A stretch of 64,000 nt of DNA from Bathynomus jamesi (GCA_023014485.1 JAJOZX010000486.1:1-64000), one strand, 5' to 3'. Counted from the stretch's first letter, positions 21,457 through 34,295 are shown. Numbers and translations are program-made. The notes: generated from the sequence alone by a model not told the origin.

Positions 21457-24240
21457 TCAAATAGTGTGCAAAATTTCGTCTAACCTTTTCTTGAACTGAT
21501 CCACAGAGGAACTGTTCACAACTTCCGAAGGTAACCTGTTCCATGTGTCACAGATCTTATACGTAAAGTAATTCCCACACACACTAGTCCTAAACCGTTT
21601 CAAATCCAACTTCCATCCATTGTTGCGAGTTGGGTTATCATTTAAACTAAACATACTTCTAAAATCGACATCGTTGAACCCTCGTAAGAGCTTGAAAACC
21701 TCGATCAGTTGACCGCGCAGCCTCCGAGTTTCAAGCGAAAACAAGTTCAGGGCGCGTAACCGTCGATTGTAGCCCATATGCCTAACGGAAGGGATTAACT
21801 TTGTGGCCCTCGCCTGCACTCGCTCCAGCCTCTCAATATCTTTCCTGAGGGTGGGCGACCAGAACTGCACAGCATACTCCAGGTACGGCCGAACAAGGGA
21901 ATTGTACAGTGAGAGCACAATCTCCTTCTTCCAAAACTGAAATTGCCTCCTGATATAACCCAATAGTTTCTGGGCTTTCTTTTCCACCTCTACACACTGT
22001 TTCGTAAACTTAAGGTCGCTGCTAATTAGCACACCCAAGTCCTTTTCTAAATCAGTCACCTCGATATTACTGCCCAACATCGAGTAGTCCGACTTGGGAT
22101 TGGCGTAGCCAATGTGCATCAATTTGCATTTACCCAAATTAAACCGCATTTGCCATTTTTCGGACCACTCTCCTATCCTACCTAGGTCCGCACGCAGTTC
22201 CTCGATCGCTTCGGGCGTCCCAACATTGGCCCCAAGCTTGGTGTCATCAGCGAATTTGGCGATCCGACTGACGATGCCACCGTCGATATCATTTATGTAA
22301 ATGGTAAACAACAGTAGCCCCAAAACGGAACCCTGACGAACCCCACTAGTGACCGAGGCCCAACCCGAATTAGCCCCTTTAATTACCACCCTCTGCCGCC
22401 TATTCCTCAGCCAGTTTTCAATCCACCTACCTATTTCCCCACCGATACCCAGCGCGCGCACTTTCGTAATTAGCCGGCGGTGAGGTACCTTATCAAAGGC
22501 TTTCTGAAAGTCGAGATAAAGTATATCAATCGCCCTACTCTTATCGTACTCACTCAACATGACGTGGAAAAACTCGAGCAAGTTGGTGAGACACGACCTA
22601 TGCCGTCTAAACCCATGTTGGGAGTCCCCAAGCAGCTTGTAGGAATCCAAATGGTCAACGATACTATCAGCTATTATCCTTTCTAATAATTTACCTACAA
22701 CTGAAGTGAGACTAATAGGACGATAGTTCCCTGGACTTTCGTGATCCCCTTTCTTAAAGATAGGGGTCACGTTGGCCTCCCTCCAGTCACCAGGCACCTG
22801 GCCCATCACCAACGATTTGTTGAAGACTGTAGCCAGGTGGGTAGCCACCTGATCGCGCACTTCTCGCAAAACACTGGGGAGAAACTGGTCTGGCCCAGGA
22901 GCCTTAAACGCGCTCAGTTTGTCTATTCTATGAGCAACGACTGTCGCGGTACATCTAACACTATCCAGGTCAGCACCTTCGTGCCTCACAGCTGGCTCGG
23001 GGATGACGCGGGTATCCTCCCTGGTGAACACTCCCGCAAAGTACTCATTAAGCACATTAGCGATGTCCGCGTCGGAGGTCCGCAGAACGCCGCTTCCGTC
23101 CTTTAAAGGACCTATCATGCTTCTAATGGGCTTTCTACTATTAACATAACTGAAGAACTCCTTAGGGTTCCCCTTGCAGAGGCTTGCCACCCGTAGTTCT
23201 TCGTACGTTTCGCTAGCCTAACCTTCGCCTTCACTTCCTACACAGGCGGACATACGCTTCAGTGTTCCTCATGGGAACGATTGGCCTTCGCCCTCCTATA
23301 CGCTACTTTCCTATTTCGGATAGCCGAAGCGATGCCACGATTGAACCACTTAGGCTGCGTTGAAGCAGGGGTGACCGGTTTTGAGGGTATGGCAGCAGAC
23401 TGCAGCACCATAAACTCATCCCGGAATGCACTCCACACTCCCTCAACATCGCCGCCAACCTCTAACCCCATCTCTGCTACGCTATCCCTGAGGCTAACAA
23501 AGTTCGCCCGCCGGAGATCGAGCTTACTGCCTCTCGAGTTACTACGCTTCACCCGAGGGACGCACACACGGAACCTAATAAGACCGTGATCACTCCCGCC
23601 CAACGATTCGTCAACGGTGAGGCCAGTGACGAGGTTGTCTTCGGTCGTGAATACTAAGTCTAGAACGCTTTCGCCTCGTGTAGGCTCGTTGACCCACTGA
23701 GTGAGGAAGTTCTCATCAGCAAAGTCAACTAGCCTCCTCCCTTCAGCATCGGCAGTCCTGTTTTCCCACTTTATGCCGCGACAGTTGAAGTCTCCTAAAA
23801 CTACACACACCCTATCCCCTAGCAGGCTACTGAGTTCGGTGTACAGGGCTGTATCTCCTCGAGGAGGAGATGCGGAGGTCTGTACACCAAGATTAACCTA
23901 TAGTTCGTCCCTCCCACGTTCAGATCGACGCCAAGCAGCTCCCGTTCCGACCGGAACTGGCAGTCAACCGGACTCAACGTGTCTCTGACGTATATTAGTA
24001 CCCCACCCCCCTCCCCACGGGTGCGGTCTTTGCGAAACATTCTATACCCGGGAATTTCGAACTCCCCAACGTAGTCCCTACGATCAGTATGAATCCAGGA
24101 CTCGGTGATAGCAACGATATCCTGGTATTCTGATGCTAAGAGCGCCCGTAGCTCGCAAAACTTGTTCCTAATTGACCTAGCATTAAAAAGCATTGCACGG
24201 AGGGAGCCTTCCCTATTCTGACCGCCCCCTAGCACGACCC
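21457..24240 (-). pseudogene. CR1-A ORF2, full length, frameshifted
   Basis: RT half open for 577 codons (21,457-23,190). Endonuclease half in two pieces (23,259-23,810 and 23,819-24,235) with GDFN and SDH visible. Breaks lie near 23,205 (T lost), 23,238 (C lost), 23,267 (base gained) and 23,853 (C lost). RT carries V-R-Q-G-S-V-L-G-L instead of V-P-Q-G-S-V-L-G-P, a change at a normally invariant position that also occurs in units 1 and 20 (VRQG). Otherwise FADD and LDFQKAFD are normal. Confidence 0.92.
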
Positions 24241-25550
24241 GTTTCCCGAACAGCCAGGGCTGTCGGGAGTTGAAGAGCCCCTCACTAACGAGGGGGCAAC
24301 TTCCGCAGGAGACTGAGCCCCCTCCAACGTAGGAGGAGGGTCACCCACCTGTACTTCGACGCACCCTTCAGTCGAAGGTATGTCCGCCACCGGCTCATCC
24401 TCATCTCTCCCCGGTGGGGGCCCATCATCTCTCCCCGGACTCGACCTCACCATTCTGTATAGGTGCCGGTCGAGCAGCGCGCCTAGCACACCTTTACCCT
24501 TGTTATTGAGGTGGACACCATCCCTCTGGTAAAGGTCCCACCTACCCGAAAATGCATCGAAGGGGTCAATAAACTTCACGCCCAGCGGAACGCACAAGTC
24601 TTGTACCCTCTCGTTGATGCCAATGACCTTACTGAGCGCGTGGTCACTGACATTCATTCGCGGTAAAATACCCATTAACATTCCCCTGTCTGTCTTCAGT
24701 TTTAGATCATCCGCAAGAGACATGATCTCGGTGATGATCCCTTGTAAGACCTACCCCACCGCCTTTGAGGAACAGGTCATTGCCACCAGCGTGGACAACG
24801 ATCGCAGTCCTCCGACTAGCCACGCGCACCTTCTCTACCTCCTTCCTTAAGTGCGCCGTTCCCCGCCCAGGTAAGCACCTTACCTTCCTCCCATCCCGGT
24901 TTGCTGAAGCAAAGTACTTCTCCTGGCCCCTGATCTGCGAGTCCCCAATCAAAACGGTGTCTTCCTCCTTCGAGCACAGGAGACTAAAGCGGTTAGAGGT
25001 CTTGACAGGGGCAACTGGGGTCTCAGGCTTCGGCTTCGCAGCCTTCTTGCCCGAGACCTTTCGAAACCCGTCGCCACCCATACACGCAGTTACACCACCC
25101 GACCCACCCCGACAGGTAGCTACATCCTTCGGTTTCTTTGGGCCATCAGCAGGCCCCTTCCCACCCTTTTTCTTCATTGGCCCCTCCCACCCTTCTCATT
25201 GGCCCCTGCCCACCCTTCTCTATCGATCCCTTCCCACCCTTCTCTATCAGCCCCTTCTTTGAGCCCTCCCTTTGTTCTAGATACTTAATCTTACAGTTTG
25301 AATCTGCTGGTGTGTTTTTAATTTGATCTTGTCCACTGGGTTGGATTTCCAGTGCTACGACCCTAGCTTCAAGCTTTTTTACTAATTCCTTTAGCTCTTT
25401 AACTTCCTTTTCGTGGTTGTCTCTAAGTTTACAAAACAAACATACACTAAGGGATGTGATATCGCTGATACTACCCTCTGGGAAGTCTACGCACCAATGA
25501 TTAACTTTACATTTAAAGCATTCTGCTTTCAATTTAGCTGGCCCTGCCAT
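24229..25550 (-). pseudogene. CR1-A ORF1: zinc-finger/coiled-coil/SGNH hydrolase protein, frameshifted
   Basis: The frame starts at ATG 25,550 (M-A-G-P-A-K-L-K). N-terminal C-x2-C-type cysteines (ECFKCK; CLFCK) suggest a small zinc-binding region, followed by a Lys/Glu coiled coil. The middle is Lys/Gly-rich. The C-terminal SGNH-hydrolase (esterase) domain shows IGDSQ (nucleophile Ser), a GGND block and DGVHLN (catalytic Asp/His). CR1 ORF1 proteins with an esterase domain bind element RNA; the esterase role is unresolved. Two frame breaks, near 25,150-25,175 and near 24,715, split it into three overlapping pieces. ORF1 and ORF2 overlap by several bases. Confidence 0.9.
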
Positions 25551-26570
25551 ATTTTCTCTTTTTTTTGTTTTTTCTGAATACTCTGAATAAGATAAAGCGT
25601 TCTAGCAATGAAAACTATCCAAAAACGTTATGACCAGTATAAAAAAGGGGGGGGGGGTGAATTCATCCCGCGCGTAGACGCATCCGCCTTTTTGCAAGTG
25701 ACGTTCATTCCTTCCAGAAGACTACACCTCTCCTGCTGCCGCACCGACCAAAGGTCTCCCCAGGGCCGGACCGTCCCAAACGTGTCGCAGCTACCAACTG
25801 ACAAACACTCGCGACGCAAGCGTCACGGATTTTCCGCCAGGAGCGACAGCGAGATGCAGCCCCTTACTAAGTCTTACTAGTCACTCACAAGCGGCCAGAC
25901 TCTTAGAATCCAGTGTTCAAGGGATATCCCACCAGACCCAGAGGCTACGCCCGAGACTTTACGCTGGCCTGGCAGCCAGCTGGGCAGTAAAGCCCTCTCA
26001 CCTCAGAGCAGTACAGCCAAGCACCATCAATTGGTCACCAAAGAACGGTCGCAGGGGGCTGGTCAGCCATTACGCGTTAGGAATGGGCTTAACGGGGCAC
26101 TAGCCACACTCCATTCATCGCGCCCCTACGCCTGGGACCCCTCCATCCCAGTCTCTCACAACCTACGAGCGTTAAATGGTGTTATTTATAGAGGTTCCAA
26201 AGCCTCTCTTCCCACGCATGAGGTAGCAGTAGGGTCCTAATAGTAAAAGAAGAGAAAAAGACTTAATACTAAAAGAAAAGTTTTTTTTTTTTTTTTTTTT
26301 TTTTTTTTGCAGTGAGAGGAGAACAACCTTAACGTAATCTAAAAGGACAGAGTAGGGATGGGATGGGGTCCTAGTAACCCACGGGACGGGATTGTGCAAA
26401 ATACTTTACCCGCCCTCCCGAAAGAGAGAGAGAACCTAAAGGAGCTGGCAGCCAGTTCCTCTAGAATCCCACGACTCGGGACCGGAGGGCTGTCACACCC
26501 CAAGTATAAAGTTTACTACATCCAGAAGAAATGTGCATAACCTTTATACCCCCTGCGAGAAAGGGGTATA
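25551..26570 (-). promoter_or_regulatory. CR1-A 5' UTR with putative internal promoter
   Basis: About 1 kb upstream of ORF1 that occurs once in the window. It is more GC-rich than its surroundings in its middle part, has an 11-base G run (25,648-25,658 on plus) and a 28-base A run on minus (26,281-26,308), and begins at (TC)n. By analogy with other non-LTR elements the internal promoter should lie here; I see no convincing core motif. No other gene is visible in it. Confidence 0.6.
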
Positions 26571-26575
26571 AGAGA

Positions 26576-26605
<30 letters not shown>
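26571..26605. repeat. (GA)n tract
   Basis: GA run at the 5' end of the near full-length copy. Confidence 0.95.
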
Positions 26606-26606
<1 letters not shown>

Positions 26607-27003
26607 TTACAAGGAGTTACAAGGAAAAGAAGGACCTCAAAAGGCCTTGCGGCCCATACCGAGGAGGTACCAATGGCAACGGGTGCCAGGGAAAATTTTG
26701 TCTTTCAACTATCCTAGCAGTAGTAGAAAACTGGATAGAAAAGTAGAAGGCTCTCTCCCCACCCTCCGCTCCCTCCCTGCCAGAGGCAGGTACGGAAAAA
26801 GGTTGAAGAAAATCCTTGACCCTGGAAAAGTAGCCAAGGAAATTTTACAGGAAAGTGGAGAATATATAAATAGCTCTATATTTAGCTTTCTCACAGAGAC
26901 ACCGAGCAAGCGAACTCCTGCAGAGTTTTCTGAGGTTTTAATCTTAAACTATGAGTGTGTTCAGTACCTTGTCTAGCCTATTTTTAAACAGATTTACACT
27001 TTG
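26606..27003 (-). mobile_element. CR1-A unit 19: tail + partial A' module
   Basis: Tail and A' module, truncated at TTACACTTTGA against (GA)n (27,004-27,115). Confidence 0.88.
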
Positions 27004-27007
27004 AGAG

Positions 27008-27070
<63 letters not shown>

Positions 27071-27071
27071 G

Positions 27072-27115
<44 letters not shown>
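27004..27115. repeat. (GA)n tract
   Basis: GA run with one GATA interruption. Confidence 0.95.
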
Positions 27116-27118
<3 letters not shown>

Positions 27119-28806
27119 ACAAGGTTACAAGGAAAAGAAGTACCTCAAAAGGCCTTGCGGCCCATACCGAGGAGGTACCAATGGCAACGGGTGCCAGGGA
27201 AAATTTTGCATTTTTCTTTCAACTATCCTAGCAGTAGTAGAAAACTGGATAGAAAAGTAGAAGGCTCTCTCCCCACCCTCCGCTCCCTCCCTGCCAGAGG
27301 CAGGTACGGAAAAAGGTTGAGGAAAATATATTGACCCTGGAAAAGTAGCCAAGGAAATTTTACAGGAAAGTGGAGAATATATAAATAGCTCTATATTTAG
27401 CTTGCTCACAGAGACACCGAGCAAGCGAACTCCTGCAGAGCCTTCTGAGGTTTCAATCTTAAACTATGAGTGTGTTCAGCACTTTGTCTAGCCTATCTTT
27501 AAACAGATTTACACTTTGACTGGAAACAACCTCTGAGGGAAGCTGGTTCCAGATACCAACCACTTTATAGGAAAAGAAATTTCCGCAGACTGAGGTCCTA
27601 AATGTCTTTACACACTCAAATAGTGTGCAAGATTTCGTCTAACCTTTTCTTGAACTGATCCACAGAGGAACTGTTCACAACTTCCGAAGGTAACCTGTTC
27701 CATGTGTCACAGATCTTATACGTAACGTAATTCCCACACACACTAGTCCTAAACCGTTTCAAATCCAACTTCCAACCATTGTTGCGAGTTGGGTTATCAT
27801 TTAAACTAAACATACTTCTAAAATCGACATCGTTGAACCCTCGTAAGAGCTTGAAAACCTCGATCAGTTGACCGCGCAGCCACCGAGTTTCAAGCGAAAA
27901 GAAGTTCAGGGCGCGTAACCGTCGATTGTAGCCCATATGCCTAACGGAAGGGATTAACTTTGTGGCCCTCGCCTGCACTTGCTCCAGCCTCTCAATATCT
28001 TTCCTTTCCTGAGGGTGGGCGACCAGAACTGCACAGCATACTCCAGGTACGGCCGAACAAGGGAATTGTACAGTGAGAGCACAATCTCCTTGTTCCGAAA
28101 CTGAAATTGCCTCCTGATATAACCCAATAGTTTCTGGGCTTTCTTTTCCACCTCTACACACTGTTTCGTAAACTTAAGGTCGCTGCTAATTAGCACACCC
28201 AAGTCCTTTTCTAAATCAGTCACCTCGATATTACTGCCCAACATCGAGTAGACCTACTTGGGATTGGCGTAGCCAATGTGCATCACTTTGCATTTACCCA
28301 AGTTAAACGGCATTTGCCATTTTTCGGACCACTCTCCTATCCTACCTAGGTCCGCACGCAGTTCCTCGATCGCTTCGGGCGTCCCAACATTGGCCCCAAG
28401 CTTGGTGTCATCAGCGAATTTGGCGATCCGACTGACGATGCCACCGTCGATATCATTTATGTAAATGGTAAACAACAGTGGCCCCAAAACGGAACCCTGA
28501 CGAACCCCACTAGTGACCGAGGCCCAACCCGAACTAGCCCCTTTAATTACCACCCTCTGCCGCCTATTCCTCAGCCAGTTTTCAATCCACCTACCTATTT
28601 CCCCACCGATACCCAGCGCGCGCACTTTCGCCATTACCCGGCGGTGAGGTACCTTATCAAAGGCTTTCTAAAAGTCGAGATAAAGTATATCAATCGCCCT
28701 ACTCTTATCGTACTCACTCAACATGACGTGGAAAAACTCGAGCAAGTTGGTGAGACACGACCTATGCCGTCTAAACCCATGTTGGGAGTCCCCAAGCAGC
28801 TTGTAG
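27116..28806 (-). mobile_element. CR1-A unit 20, L-type
   Basis: The tail has the shortened GTTACAAGGTTACAAGG form. A' module, then ORF2 from the K-L-L-G region (28,806) to its stop (27,616). Confidence 0.9.
27616..28806 (-). pseudogene. CR1-A ORF2 fragment (RT)
   Basis: RT from just upstream of the H-G-F-R-R motif to the C-terminus, with LDF(stop)KAFD, VRQGSVLG and FADD. It is disrupted by a CAG-to-TAG change in LDFQKAFD (28,670 region), by a TCC-to-TAG-type stop near 28,252 (S-D-Y segment) and by a 5-base TTTCC duplication near 28,005, which shifts frame. Non-functional. Confidence 0.85.
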
Positions 28807-28819
28807 GAGAGAGGAGAGA

Positions 28820-28863
<44 letters not shown>

Positions 28864-28866
28864 GAG

Positions 28867-28912
<46 letters not shown>

Positions 28913-28974
28913 GAGAGGGAGAGAGAGAGGAGAGGAGAGAGAGAGAGAGGAGAGAGGAGAGAAGAGAGAGAGAG

Positions 28975-29058
<84 letters not shown>

Positions 29059-29069
29059 GGAGAGAGAGA
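28807..29069. repeat. (GA)n tract, about 260 bp
   Basis: GA/GGA run. Confidence 0.95.
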
Positions 29070-31440
29070 GTTACAAGGAGTTACAAGGAAAAGAAGTACC
29101 TCAAAAGGCCTTGCGGCCCATACCGAGGAGGTACCAATGGCAACGGGTGCCAGGGAAAATTTTGTATTTTTCTTTCAACTATCCTAGCAGTAGTAGAAAA
29201 CTGGATAGAAAAGTAGAAGGCTCTCTCCCCACCCTCCGCTCCCTCCCTGCCAGAGGCAGGTACGGAAAAAGGTTGAAGAAAATACCTTGACCCTGGAAAA
29301 GTAGCCAAGGAAATTTTACAGGAAAGTGGAGAATATATAAATAGCTCTATATTTAGCTTGCTCACAGAGACACCGAGCAAGCGAACTCCTGCAGAGTTTT
29401 CTGAGGTTTTAATCTTAAACTATGAGTGTGTTCAGTACTTTGTCTAGCCTATTTTTAAACAGATTTACACTTTCACTGGAAACAACCTGAGGGAAGTTGG
29501 TTCCAGATATTAACTATTTTATAGAAAAGAAATTTCCGCAGACTGAGGTCCTAAATGTCTTTACACACTCAAATAGTGTGCAAGATTTCGTCTAACCTTT
29601 TCTTAAACTGATCCACAGAGGAACTGCTCACAACTTCCGAAGGTAACCTGTTCCATGTGTCACAGATCTTATACGTAAAGTAATTCCCACACACACTAGT
29701 CCTAAACCGTTTCAAATCCAACTTCCAACCATTGTTGCGAGTTGGGTTATCATTTAAACTAAACATACTTCTAAAATCGACATCGTTGAACCCTCGTAAG
29801 AGCTTGAAAACCTCGATCAGTTGACCGCGCAGCCTCCGAGTTTCAAGCGAAAACAAGTTCAGGGCGCGTAACCGTCGATTGTAGCCCATATGCCTAACTG
29901 AAGGGATTAACTTTGTAGCCCTCGCCTGCACTCGCTCCAGCCTCTCAATATCTTTCCTGAGGGTGGGCGACCAGAACTGCACAGCATACTCCAGGTACGG
30001 CCGAACAAGGGAATTGTACAGTGAGAGCACAATCTCCTTGTTCCGAAACTGAAATTGCCTCCTGATATAACCCAATAGTTTCTGGGCTTTCTTTTCCACC
30101 TCTACACACTGTTTCGTAAACTTAAGGTCGCTGCTAATTAGCACACCCAAGTCCTTTTCTAAATCAGTCACCTCGATATTACTGCCCAACATCGAGTAGT
30201 CCGACTTGGGACTGGCGTAGCCAATGTGCATCACTTTGCATTTACCCAAGTTAAATGGCATTTGCCATTTTTCGGACCACTCTCCTATCCTACCTAGGTC
30301 CGCACGCAGTTCCTCGATCGCTTCGGGCATCCCAACATTGGCCCCAAGCTTGGTGTCATCAGCGAATTTGGCGATCCGACTGACGATGCCACCGTCGATA
30401 TCATTTATGTAAATGGTAAACAACAGTGGCCCCAAAATGGAACCCTGAGGAACCCCACTAGTGACCGAGGCCCAACCCGAACTAGCCCCTTTAATTACCA
30501 CCCTCTGCCGCCTATTCCTCAGCCAGTTTTCAATCCACCTACCTATTTCCCCACCGATACCCAGCGCGCGCACTTTCGCCATTAGCCGGCGGTGAGGTAC
30601 CTTATCAAAGGCTTTCTGAAAGTCGAGATAAAGTATATCAATCGCCCTACTCTTATCGTACTCACTAAACATGACGTGGAAAAACTCGAGCAAGTTGGTG
30701 AGACACGACCTATGCCGTCTAAACCCATGTTGGGAGTCCCCAAGCAGCTTGTAGGAATCCAAATGGTCAACGATTCTATCAGCTATTATCCTTTCTAATA
30801 ATTTACCTACAACTGAAGTGAGACTAATAGGACGATAGTTCCCTGGACTTTCGTGATCCCCTTTCTTAAAGATAGGGGTCACGTTGGCCTCCCTCCAGTC
30901 ACCAGGCACCTGGCCCATCACCAACGATTTGTTGAAGACTGTAGCCAGGTGGGGAGCCACCTGGTCGCGCACTTCTCGCAAAACACTGGGGAGAAACTGG
31001 TCTGGCCCAGGAGCCTTAAACGCGCTCAGTTTGTCTATTCTATGAGCAACGACTGTCGCGGTACATCTAACACTATCCAGGCCAGCACCTTCGTGCCTCA
31101 CAGCTGGTTCGGGGATGACGCGGGTATCCTCCCTGGTGAACACTCCCGCAAAGTACTCATTAAGCACATTAGCGATGTCCGCGTCGGAGGTCCGCAGAAC
31201 GCCGCTTCCGTCCTTTAAAGGACCTATCATGCTTCTAATGGGCTTTCTACTATTAACATAACTGAAGAACTCCTTAGGGTTCCCCTTGCAGAGGCTTGCC
31301 ACCCGTAGTTCTTCGTTACGTTTCGCTAGCCTAACCTTCGCCTTCACTTCCCTACACAGGCGGACATACGCTTCAGTGTTCTCGTGGGAACGATTGGCCT
31401 TCGCCCTCCTATACGCTACTTTCCTATTTCGGATAGCCGA
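29070..31440 (-). mobile_element. CR1-A unit 21, L-type
   Basis: Tail, A' module and ORF2 up to a 5' break at A-I-R-N-R-K (31,440). The ORF2 part carries no disabling change that I can see. Confidence 0.9.
29569..31440 (-). pseudogene. CR1-A ORF2 fragment, open throughout (linker + RT)
   Basis: About 624 codons with no internal stop from the truncation to the family C-terminus. It contains APGPDQF, PIFKKGD, NYRPISLTS, LDFQKAFD, PQGSILGP and FADD. The endonuclease domain is missing because of 5' truncation, so despite the intact frame it cannot encode a whole element. Its low damage suggests a young insertion. Confidence 0.9.
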
Positions 31441-31476
31441 AAGAGAGAGAGAGGGAGGAGAAAGAGAGAGTTAGAG

Positions 31477-31508
<32 letters not shown>

Positions 31509-31551
31509 GAGAGAGAGAGAGATAGAGAGAGAAAAAGAGGGAGAGAGAGAG

Positions 31552-31583
<32 letters not shown>

Positions 31584-31664
31584 GAGAGAGAGAGAGAGGA
31601 GAGAGAGAGAGATAGAGAGAGAAAAAGAGGGAGAGAGAGAGGAGAGAGAGAGAGAGAAGAGGGA
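31441..31664. repeat. (GA)n tract with internal duplication
   Basis: GA run with a ~115-bp internal near-exact repeat (blocks containing GATAGAGAGAGAAAAAGAGGG around 31,520-31,540 and 31,610-31,630). Confidence 0.9.
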
Positions 31665-33089
31665 GTTACAAGGAAAAGAAGTACCTCAAAAGGCCTTGCG
31701 GCCCATACCGAGAAGGTACCAATGGCAACAGGTGCCACGGAAAATTTTGCACACACTCAAATAGTGTGCAAGATTTGGTCTAACCTTTTCTTGAACTGAT
31801 CCACAGAGGAACTGTTCACAACTTCTGAAGGTAACCTGTTCCACGTATCACAGATCTTATAGGTGAAGTAATTCCCACACACACTAGTCCTAAACCGTTT
31901 CAAATCCAACTTCCAACCATTGTTGCGAGTTGGGTTATCATTTAAAGTAAACATATTTCTAAAATCGACATCGTCGAAGGGATTAACTTTGTGGCCCTCG
32001 CCTGCACTCGCTCCAGCCTCTCAATATGTTTCCTGAGGGTGGGCGACCAGAACTGCACTGCATACTCCAGGTGCGGCCGAACCAAGGAATTGTACAGAGA
32101 GAGCACAATCTCCTTGTTCCGAAACTGAAATTGCCTCCTGATATAACCCAACAGCTTCTGGGCTTTCTTTTCCACCTCTACGCACTGTTTGGTAAACTTA
32201 AGGTCGCTGCTAATTAGCACACCCAAGTCCTTTTCCAAATCAGTCACCTCGATATTACTCCCCAACATCGAGTAGTCCGACTTGGGATTGGCATAGCCAA
32301 TGTGCATCACTTTGCATTTACCCAAGTTAAACGGCATTTGCCATTTTTCGGACCACTCTCCTATCCTACCTAGGTCCGCACGCAGTTCCTCGATCGCTTC
32401 GGGCGTCCCAACATTAGCCCCAAGCTTGGTGTCATCAGCGAATTTGGCGATCCGACTGATGATGCCACCGTCTATATCATTTATGTAAATGATAAACAAC
32501 AGTGGCCCCAAAACGGAACCCTGAGGAACCCCACTAGTGACCGAGGCCCAACCCGAACTGGCCCCTTTAATTACACCCCTCTGCCGCCTATTCTTCAGCC
32601 AGTTTTCAATCCACCTACCTACTTCCCCACCGATACCCAGCGCGCGCACTTTCGCCATTAGCCGGCGGTGAGGTACCTTATCAAAGGCTTTCTGAAAGTC
32701 GAGATAAAGTATATCAATCGCTCTACTCTTATCATACTCACCCAACATGACGTGGAAAAACTCGAGCAAGTTGGTGAGACACGTCCTATGCCGTCTAAAC
32801 CCATGTTGGGAGTCCCCAAGCAGATTGTACGAATCCAAATGGTCAACGATCATATCGGCTATTATCCCCTTTAATAATATACCTACAACTGAAGTGAGAC
32901 TAATGGGACGATAGTTCCCTGGACTTTCGTGATCCCCTTTCTTAAAGATAGGGGTCACGTTGGCTTCCCTCCAGTCACCATGCACCTGGCCCGTCTCCAA
33001 AGATTTGTTGAAGACTGTAACCAGGTGGGGAGCCACCTGGTCGCGCACCTCCCGCAACACTCTGGGGAGAAACTGGTCTGGCTCAGGAG
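31665..33089 (-). mobile_element. CR1-A unit 22, S-type, most diverged copy
   Basis: Outermost unit of the array. The S-type tail has a single CCTTGTAACT. The ORF2 part has many private substitutions and an internal deletion of about 110 bases near 31,970. The 5' break at 33,089 is in CAGGAG, followed by non-array DNA, so here (GA)n is absent at the 5' side. Confidence 0.9.
31757..33089 (-). pseudogene. CR1-A ORF2 fragment (RT), diverged, internal deletion
   Basis: RT from about the Q-F-L-P segment to the C-terminus, with PIFKKGD, NYRPISLTS, LDFQKAFD, PQGSVLGP and FADD open from 33,060 to 31,942. A deletion removes the segment between the I-P-S-V-R-H and D-V-D-F-R-S blocks, after which the frame is shifted. 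Substitutions not seen elsewhere (G-I-L-L-K-G-I-I-A-D-M, S-Y-N-L-L-G, W-L-K-N-R) make it the oldest copy or a separate subfamily. Confidence 0.88.
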
Positions 33090-33699
33090 AGACACTCTCT
33101 CTTTATCCCCAACCATAAGTAGAGTATGTGACCAACCTAACTCAATCTCAGGTGGCGGCCGCAAGGGCAGTTGAACTCTGTTCCCTTACGTTTCGGAGTC
33201 TAATTTATATCGGTCTTCATTTTTTCATTAATTCCTTTTAAAATAATCTGCCGCAGTTTTGAAGTTTCTTCGTGATTAACTATTTATTACAAGGTATTGC
33301 GTGAGGACATATTTTACTAGAATTCTGGAAAGAAAGTTTTGGAAATCTGTGCCAAATCGTGGAAAATCGATCGAGATTAGCAACTAATAAAACCTATTTT
33401 TATTTTCAGATTACCAAGTCGAATAGGGATGATCATCTTTTATATGAAGAATTAATTAAATATTTATCTCAAACCTCATAAATTGTATAGTTTCTGAGTT
33501 TTTCATGACCTTGTTTTTTTGTTCTTTACAGTTATAAGTAAATTTATATTACTTGAAATTTGCTCTTTCATGTAAGAATTTAATTTCCATTGTGTATTTA
33601 AGGTAAGTATTATCAAAAGGGCGTGCTCTTCCATATTAGAAAGATCAAAGGTGCTTATTTACTTGTCAAAGTTTTTTGATTTAATAATTAAGGTAAATG
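33090..33699. other. No gene recognised
   Basis: AT-rich sequence between the CR1 array and the LINE D remnant. I see no convincing ORF, repeat or RNA gene. Confidence 0.6.
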
Positions 33700-34272
33700 A
33701 CAAATTTATTGGATCAACGTATTTAGAATAGAGTTTGGAATGAGCCTGAATGAGAATTATATAAAGAAGGGAGCTGTTCTGGAAGGAAGTACGAAAGTGT
33801 AGCAATGAAACTAAAAGTTTGAGAGTAGATGAAAATGGAAGAATGCTCTCAGCGGATGCGGATCTATGGAAAAAATGAGGAGTGCAATGTTTTAATGAAA
33901 CACACAACTAGCAGAGAACCAACAAACCTTTACAAGAATCAGTAAGAATGTGAAAATGAATAAATGAATTTATGATAAAATCCTTTTCTTTGGTAAAATA
34001 ACCGTAAGAAAGGTGTACCAGATTCATTTAATCTGCTAGAGAAGTTTTGGTCCTGGAAGCACACACTTGGTTATCAGGCTTCATCGCTGGAAAAACACTT
34101 TTTTTATATTATGCGAAAGGTTATGATGCATGTGTCAGAGCGCATGTGCGAATGTGCCTGAAGAGTGGAAGAAAGCAGTAATTGTTCCATTGTACAAAAT
34201 GAAAGGAGTGAATGTGAGAATTAAAGGTGTAAGTCTGTTGAGTGTAGTTGGGAAGGTGTATAGTAGGATATA
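33700..34272 (+). pseudogene. LINE family D fragment 1 (pre-RT and RT start)
   Basis: Decayed non-LTR element, plus strand. Recognisable pieces are L-R-V-D-E-N-G-R-M-L-S near 33,815-33,850 (a pre-RT segment) and, in one frame at 34,150-34,270, V-P-E-E-W-K-K-A-V-I-V-P-L-Y-K followed by G-V-S-L-L-S-V-V-G-K-V-Y, which is RT block 1-2 of a LINE family common in crustacean genomes (from memory). Many frame breaks. It continues at 36,122 after two insertions. Confidence 0.75.
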
Positions 34273-34295
34273 GTTTGTGGTAGTGATGTGAGGCG

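Larger units (their letters stand above)
21355..26570 (-). mobile_element. CR1-A unit 18, near full length (5.2 kb)
   Basis: Minus-strand layout: 5' UTR (26,570-25,551), ORF1 (25,550-24,229), ORF2 (24,240-21,457) and the S-type tail (21,355-21,450), with (GA)n on both sides. It is the only copy retaining a 5' UTR and all of ORF1, and it gives the family's full structure. Frameshifts in both ORFs argue that this copy is not autonomous now. Confidence 0.92.
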
